Below are positions 57,666 through 64,000 of a stretch of 64,000 bases of DNA, piece by piece. This DNA is from Multifurca ochricompacta (taxonomy: Eukaryota; Basidiomycota; Agaricomycetes; Russulales; Russulaceae). A model generated the notes under the pieces. That model did no database searches. It had not been told where the DNA came from and saw only the letters and a program-made list of their open reading frames with translations. Position 1 is the stretch's first letter. Each line of letters begins with the position of its first letter. The position numbers and the translations under genes were made by a program. The stretch is from positions 124,001 through 188,000 of the forward strand of contig WTXG01000010.1 of NCBI GenBank assembly GCA_022496185.1. The letters run 5' to 3'.

Positions 57666-60150
57666 TTAGTCCAGATTTGCCGGTCGAATCAGCAGCGGTA
57701 GCTGGGGTCCTGCGGCAGGATTTGACCCAATCACAGGACGGCTAACGATCGATGTCTTGCGCATAATTTCCTCCGCAGGCATAGCGAGCTCAAACTCGAA
57801 ACCGCGCACCAGTGTAAACAAAAGAGCTTTGATCCTGCGTTTCGCATATTGATCAATGTTTTGAGGGGGTTTCTTCGGGTAAGTAAGTGGCCATGATGGA
57901 TAGGAAATCACGCACTCAACCACGGAGAAGCGGTAGCCAATACATGCGTGTGCACCAGCGATGAACGTCAGTAGGTGGCCAAAGACGCTTGGGAGCCCAT
58001 GCACCGCTTCCGGTATACTTTCCCATCGCTCAGGCCTAAAGCACACTGAGTTACCGATCATGGAAGAACCAACAGGGATCCGAACGCGTACCTGAATTCG
58101 TTCGCATCTTCTCCCCATATCTCCGTAGATTGGTTCAGCAGGCGGATGGGGATGACGACGGAATCCCCTTTGAACACCCTTTTTGCATTCGCGTCAGCTT
58201 TTGCGCGCACAGAACATAGAGAAAGTAAACCAGGCGCACCGGACTGAGCTCTGCAAAATGCCGCGTTTGTCCATGAAGGGTTTTTGCAACGGGATCTCTG
58301 CATCCTCCATGGCAATGCGCTGTGTGGAGGTAACGGGCGCGTATAGGCGCAACGCTTCGCGGACGACGCCGTCGAGGTACGAGAGTGCGTTAAGTTGTTC
58401 CATTGTCGGCAAGTCGGTCGGTAGCGTGTTTAGCTCCGCGCGGAGCTTCGTTTGAACGGCAGTGTGACACGAGAGTGCGAAAAGCGTCCAGGCGACAGCC
58501 GTGCTGTAAATAAATGGAGCAGTGATGCCCGAATGAAGCTCCAATAACACAAAAAGACAGGGAGGGAGGTTCCTCACCTTGTCGTCTCGTGACCCGCAAC
58601 CAGGAACGTGGGTACCTCTGGCAACGCAACACCATTTTTCGCCTCGAAACCCCGGACAACAAAAAAGAAAGCGCTTACGTGATAATATTTCGGAGTCGCT
58701 CATGCGCATGCTTTCTGGCATATCGCTGGCGATGTTCGACTTGATAAGCAAGCTAAGCAAGTCATGTCCCCGTACATCCTGCTTCTCCACCACACCGGAC
58801 CCATCCGTGTTGCTCTCGGTAAGCACAACAGCCTTCTTATCTTTGATAAGTCGAGATCCAATGCGTTGCACTACTTCGAAAGCACGATCGAGAGCACGGG
58901 AGCGTGGGGTCGGCTGAGGAAGTCAGGTGTGTGTCAGTTCACCGTTCACCGGGAGGGAATAAGAAGCTTACGATTAGACGGAAGACCGGGAAGAAGAGCT
59001 GGAATACGAAGAAAATATTACGTGAATTCAATGTGAGAATGGAACGGATAGCCTCGTAGAGCTCATTTTGCTTTTCTTCTGATGAATGCAACGAATCAAA
59101 GTTGTAATCGAATCCTATGCGAAGTTCAGAATGGGAAATCAGCATGTCAACGACAGTCACAATACCAGCAAGTCCAATAATATCTAGGGTGACCTTGTTC
59201 AGCCAGTTGAAGACATCTAAGCTCAACTTTCCGTCCTTCCTGGACGACCCGGAAACCAGCTCTCCCCAAATTTCGCGAAGCTGTAAAAGAGTATTAATCA
59301 GAAGTCACGAGGACTACTCGCCTCCCTCGAAAGCTGACCTGCAAGGACTGCTCGAGAAATAATGTTGTGAACTTCCGTACTTGAGCAGGCCCAAACGCAG
59401 GGTTCTAGAAAGGAGAATCGAATAAGCGGAGAGACATACGAAGAGGTGGGAGCTATCGATTCTTACCATCACCTTGCGCTACAGAGTCGCGATCGTGAGA
59501 TTTGTTCAAAAAGGATAAGGGGATGCACATGCCTGCTTCTTATGCTGTGGCCCTACATTACCATATGAAGTATAAGGCAACTGATGGTAGATCACGACCA
59601 CAGGAACGTACCTTCGACAAATAGGAGGCCTGGTGGGAAATGTCAGGGGACATCGATTACAAAAAGGGACAACCACAGTTGTGCGTACCTCGACCGGTGA
59701 AGCTACCGAGACTGAATCTCAGGAGTTCTGATTTCTGGAAGGTGTCGCTATTGTGAAAGATGTATGAAACGGCAACGGGATCCACGGCTAGGAGTTTTGG
59801 TGCCTGCCGTGGTGGCGGGTTGTTCACGAGAGGCGTGTTGTAGGAAAGGAGAAGGAACGTACCCCAAAGACGCCATGGTACTTTAGAACATGACCATACG
59901 TTTGAACCCATTCCTCTTGTAGGCGTGTAGAATCCACCTCAAGCACGTCCACAAAGTTTCCCTTGAACCATTGTGCATTTTTGGGACCGGGAACGTTCTT
60001 AAGCGGGGAGCGATATTGATTCCAACGGCGAAATATCAGAGCACAGAGCACATAAGCTACTGATGCTCCTGATAAGACGAGCGCCACGAGAAGAAGAGTG
60101 TGAACGGCTGTAATGAGCGAATGTTGAGCGAGTGCAAAGGCATGAAGCAT
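57666..60150 (-). CDS. Cytochrome P450 monooxygenase
   Basis: Membrane-anchored haem-thiolate oxygenase. ATG at 60150 (MLHAFALAQ) leads into one hydrophobic anchor (TLLLVALVLSGASVAYVLCA) and a PGP hinge (NVPGPKNAQW). Next: YGHVLKYHGVFG, VAVSYIFHNSDTFQKS, RKVMNPAFGPAQVRKF (C-helix region, near 59400), LDIIGLAG|GFDYNFDSL, I-helix AGHETT (near 58590), WTLFALSCH, YLDGVVREALRLYAPV (ExxR, about 58340-58385), FRPERW (PERF region), FIAGAHACIGYRF haem loop with the Cys ligand (57940-57970), and the end LLIRPANLD-stop. About 560 residues after removing some 12 introns. All P450 landmarks are present and in frame, so it is likely active. The substrate is unknown and no biosynthetic cluster is visible beside it. 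Confidence 0.9.
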
Positions 60151-61160
60151 GGTGCAGTCAATGTCAATCTCTATGGGACGGGATGGTTCTTGAGACTAGT
60201 ATCAGTGCTTGCTGTATTCAACGAGGGATCCAAAGCAGGGAAATTCCTTATATTCAAACTGATAGTAGACCGACCTGTGCACTTTGATGCGCGTGGCTTG
60301 GAAGTCGTGGGACGTCGTAAGTGCCCGGCCCGTCTGAGTTACCGAGTCATCCCGTTGGCATTTCCCGACGGTACATCCGGGCTTCCGCTGGCACTCTATG
60401 TCCGGCTTGGTCTGTTCTCCGCGTATGCCTCGGCAGCATAGCCAAATTTCTACATCTACCCAATACATTGTTTGTCATCAAGAATGCAAAAAGCGAGAGC
60501 GGTTTGGCTGGCAGCTGGCGCCATAATTCTCGAACGGGAAAACAACATAAATCACACCACATATGAGCGGAATGACTGCAAACGCCACCATGGTGTGCGT
60601 GCATGACCTGTAAGAACACGACTACCAAGCTTAGCGGGAGAAGGGCATTCCGCATCTTTGAGCGAGCGATGCATCAGGAAATTTACTGTCTATGCATGCA
60701 TGATTCTTCTCCCACCACTCTTGGGCTGAAAATAGTCGCTGCTCATCCATGCATATCGTTTGCCAAAGGGATTCGCTTGAAAACGTGTGGCCAGCGATCT
60801 TGGGGTCTCAATCAATCGCGCCAAAGTGACTGGCAGCAGCGAAAACCCTCGTGCCACGTTGGTTTCGTTCATGATGTTACAGTCAGTAGGCCATACTGCG
60901 TAGGATTAGTTCGAGGTTCGAAGTCGGTTGTCCCGAAGGAGAGGAGTTGTGGTTCAGACAGATGAGGGCAATACCAGAGGGAAGCTAGGGTAGAGCTAGT
61001 CTATACAACGTATTTAAATAGCCTGTATTGTACACTATCATACATTGAGTAAACCCATATCCATTGAAGACACAGAAAAGAAGTGTACGGATCCTATCCA
61101 CGGTGAGTGGGAGGCAAAGTGTTCCCGAAAGAGGAGAGGTGCAGAAGAAGAGAGTGAGTG
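60151..61160. other. Gene-free stretch upstream of the P450
   Basis: Likely P450 promoter, then anonymous DNA. Frames at 60603-60965 and 60202-60655 have no motif. Confidence 0.45.
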
Positions 61161-62812
61161 TACAATCTGTTCGATCAGATGTCATGTGATCTATACATCT
61201 TATTCATTTCATTCTTTCGCCCCTTTTGCTTCCTACCCCCATTCCAGCCCTTTGACCCTTAGGCAAGATCCTCAAATGCCTTGATAACCACTCAACATCA
61301 TTCCTCAAGACCCTTCAAGAAGGTTTCAGTGAAGTACAATGTCATCATAACACCTTGTATCTATACCAGACTTCCCAAGAGCCCTGCATCCCTGTTTTGA
61401 GCTCTTGTCATACCTAGTGCTTGTTACTCAGAAACTCATTGCTTTTCACTGTCTTATCCTGTGTATAAGATGTTGTCTTCATCATCAGAACACCTGATCC
61501 CCTATCCATTGACCTATGCAGGTAATAGTTGTTACATCCAGGATATCTAAGACTTTGAATGAGGGTGTATTGTGGTTGAGCTTTTGCAAATCTACAGCTT
61601 GCTGGTTCCATTTGGCCTTGTGCTCAATGTCATCAAGAAGTAAAGTTAAAGATAAAGAAAGGAAGATAAATGCTGTCTGATTTCTGTATGTACCCTTATT
61701 TACTTGCAGTGAGACCTAGTTATGAAGCAGAAAGAGGATGAATTAGGATTAAAAGGAGACAAGTGAGATGAAGCCAGGCAATAAAGGTGGAGAGGTGTAG
61801 ATGGAGAGGTGAAACCTGGCAATAAAGATGGGGAGGTAGTGAAACTAGTTTAAGGAATGGATAGGCATGTGGCCCAGAACACAATGTACTGAAAAGATAC
61901 TAGGTCATAAATGCTCTAATTCAGGATTTTAATTATGTAATGAAAGAGAGGGGAGGCGATAGCTGGAGGTTTCATGCTCAATGCCCAAGCCATCCTTACA
62001 TGGGGAAATGTTCAAATGGTAGCCCAGCACAGATCAGTACCAGAGATGCCAGGCCGGACACCCTTACACTACTACTCACATTCCAATCTGTGTATTCTAA
62101 TAAGGTAGACTACCACATAGTTTAGAACCTCAGTCTTCTACCATGAGGTTAGCACTATTCTCACTTGTAGCTATACCATTCTTTTTTTGACTCTATTATT
62201 GTAGCTATTCACTTTATAGGTACTAGTTACTCAATATAGTCTTCTACCACAAAGACGGAGCCATTTGCTTTATAGTCTCCCACAGGAAAATGGGTTTGAG
62301 TGAGGGGGGGTGGAAGGAGAAAGAGTGGAGTCAGTGGCCACAGAACCATGCGGAGAAGGCATGGGAGAGTGGAGAACAGTGGCAGCCAATGCCACTGGCC
62401 CAGCCATGGGGCCGGCACGAGGCGCAGCAGGAGAAGGGGGAGCCGTCAGAGGGAGGGTCCCAAGAGAGGTTCCAGGCTGCAGGGAGATCCCAGTTGGAGC
62501 AGAAGGAGGCAGGGGTGGGGCTGGGAGACCTGGGGTAGTGGCGGTGGGAATGGGGGTCTTGTGGGAGCAGGGCTTGGCCTTCCAGCACCGGATGGAACTG
62601 AGCCAAGAGGCCCGCCAGAAGCGAGCCATCCGGGTCCTCAAACACAAAAACCAGCAAGGAGTGCACTCCCAATTGCTTATCTGATCTGCTCTTCACAGAG
62701 GGCACAACCCCTCCTGTTACTCATGACCAGTTCCTCATGTATTTAAGCCTGCTAGATTGAAGGGACAGACCTTAAGTCTGTTCTCTTGTATTCAATACAG
62801 GTGTTCAGAACT
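61161..62812. mobile_element. LTR-retrotransposon-like sequence (LTR and flanking part)
   Basis: The right part has LTR-like promoter/polyadenylation text: TATTTAAG at about 62739, then CTTAAGTCTGTTCTCTTGTATTCAATACAG, ending GAACTCA at about 62812. A purine-rich, low-complexity G/A stretch (62280-62560) with an open frame precedes it. The left limit is not defined and no matching second LTR lies in the window. The element is probably Ty3/gypsy-like, judging only from this layout. Confidence 0.5.
61765..61841 (+). repeat. Short imperfect tandem repeat (two ~38-bp units)
   Basis: AGCCAGGCAATAAAGGTGGAG and AACCTGGCAATAAAGATGGGG head two adjacent units inside the retroelement-like region. Confidence 0.6.
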
Positions 62813-62814
62813 CA

Positions 62815-63340
62815 CTGACTGAACCCACTTGAGCTCTCCAAGACGCGACTTGGGAGTCTTCACCCCAGTATCTTGTGACAGGACTTAGTGTCTCTGTTCG
62901 ACCTCGCCTCTCGCGCGCGCCCGCTTTGACTTCACAGGGCTTTGAATCGACCTTGTCTTGACCTTGAAACCTCGACGTTGACTTGTTATCTGAACCACTA
63001 TTTGACCTTCGACACAGCAAAGCACCTGGCCGTGACAGTTCAGGACTCACAAACGGACTCCCTTGAGCTCCCTAAGTCGCGACTTAGCAAGTCTTCGAAC
63101 CTCAGAAACTTGTGACAGGCCTGAGTGCCTCTGTCTTCGACTTCGCCTCTCGCGCGTCCCTCTTGAACGTAGTGGACCTTGATTGACTTGACCTTGATCT
63201 TGGGCTTGATCAGACTTGTTGTTTGAACATCGGCTTGAACCCGGACACAGCTCGCACCTAGCTGTAACTGTTCTCCTGTTTCAATCCAGGTTTTGAACTA
63301 CCTTCACTAGTGTTCGAAACCTAAGACGCGACTTAGCTAA
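62815..63340 (+). repeat. Degenerate ~235-bp direct repeats downstream of the LTR end
   Basis: The string TTGAGCTCTCCAAGACGCGACTT (about 62829) recurs as TTGAGCTCCCTAAGTCGCGACTT (about 63062). A third partial copy has CCTAAGACGCGACTTAG (about 63322). Each is followed by a matching CTTGTGACAGG, CGCCTCTCGCGCG and CTTGACCTTG series. It looks like a duplicated untranslated leader of a retroelement. Confidence 0.8.
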
Positions 63341-63911
63341 AACCCCCTTCATCACAAACTCGGACGAGGAACTTACCTTGTCACCTGGATCATCGCATTC
63401 GCGCACGGTGCCACAGACTCACCGTTGAATTGTCGCACTTGGCATCTCAACCTCGCAACGCTCGCCTCCTGTGCTTGAGCTTGTGGCGACCCGATCGACT
63501 CAATCCCGCCTAGTTCGACATGCCAGTGACCTAGGCGTGACAGTAGAGCAGGCTTAAAGCAAGAAAATTGAACCACGAGCAAGAACAAAAGACAACGCGC
63601 GGCGTCCTGAAACCACCACTGACCCCAGCTACTATCTAGAACCCCTACTTGAAGCCCGATTGCTTCAAGAATCATTGACAATACACCTAGACACCGAACT
63701 AGCCACCGTGGTGAATCGACTCCCCCTTGTAATCCCAACTTGAATTTCGGACGACGTCGAGGCATTGCTGAAAGGCAACACGCGTTGGCTTGACCTTAGA
63801 CAAGAAATTACACCATTTAGAGGGTACTGGATACCCTATCGTCATATTCAACTGGCCGTAGATCATTACCAGGGGACCTGGTACCAAGTCTACCCAAACA
63901 CTCTAGGGCAA
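63341..63911. other. Leader region with no gene
   Basis: Continuation of the retroelement leader. The minus-strand frames at 63373-63887 are not supported. Confidence 0.4.
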
Positions 63912-64000
63912 ATGGAAGCGGTCAGAATCGCCCCGAGCGAAACCAACTTAAACGCACCTGGCGCAACGCCCTCCCCACTCACTGAACGAGTATCATACCT
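63912..64000 (+). CDS. Possible gag start of the LTR retrotransposon (cut by the window edge)
   Basis: ATG at 63912 opens a frame, MEAVRIAPSETNLNAPGATP, that continues to the edge. Its place about 1.1 kb after the LTR end and its Pro/Ser/Thr composition suit a gag start, but only 29 codons are visible and no gag motif is seen. Confidence 0.3.
   Translation, partial: MEAVRIAPSETNLNAPGATPSPLTERVSY

Noticed and set aside
62270..62705. Several overlapping 120-150 codon frames on both strands
   Set aside because: Low-complexity purine-rich DNA opens all frames at once; no retroelement domain could be recognised in any of them.

Overview
This window looks like basidiomycete nuclear DNA, most likely from an Agaricomycete. 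The genes are dense with short introns (mostly about 50 bases, GT-AG). The gene set fits as well: a FunK1-type kinase, a DUF6533 membrane protein, a fungal cytochrome P450, a TauD-like dioxygenase and LTR/Tc1 transposon debris. No species is assigned. All gene spans given here include introns, and exon joins were inferred by eye.

Layout. Positions 1-6264 (minus), 12732-21794 (plus) and 37883-46867 (plus) hold three paralogues, here called A, B and C, of one very large protein. Its order is: a long N-terminal region of unknown modules, a GBP/VLIG-like large GTPase domain (GxxxxGKS, then DFEG), a Cys/His-rich array, and a C-terminal von Willebrand factor A domain with a complete MIDAS. A runs off the left edge. 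B reads open throughout in my joins. C carries indels. Between A and B lie a Tc1/mariner deletion derivative (7384-8103) and an RBR-type E3 ubiquitin ligase gene (10002-11270). Between B and C lie the U5 snRNP helicase Brr2 gene (22549-29990) and a repeat-rich stretch (about 30-37.8 kb). That stretch has a head-to-head minisatellite-like cluster, a foldback MITE and several unrecognised coding-like blocks.

Right of C are broken accessory genes: a TauD dioxygenase fragment (47665-48040) and a decayed FunK1 kinase (48388-50510). Three apparently working genes follow on the minus strand: exocyst subunit EXO70 (50938-53330), a DUF6533 seven-helix-type membrane protein (54671-56419) and a cytochrome P450 (57666-60150). 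The right end (about 61-64 kb) is LTR-retrotransposon sequence, with a repeated leader and what may be the first codons of a gag gene.

BRR2 and EXO70 are housekeeping anchors (splicing, secretion). The giant GTPase-vWFA paralogues are the most interesting content. Their G motifs resemble the interferon-induced GBP/VLIG GTPases of animals, so a self-defence or membrane-remodelling role is possible, but this is inference. Several frameshifts fall in homopolymers, two of them in the essential BRR2 gene, so assembly indels must be ruled out before any gene here is called dead.
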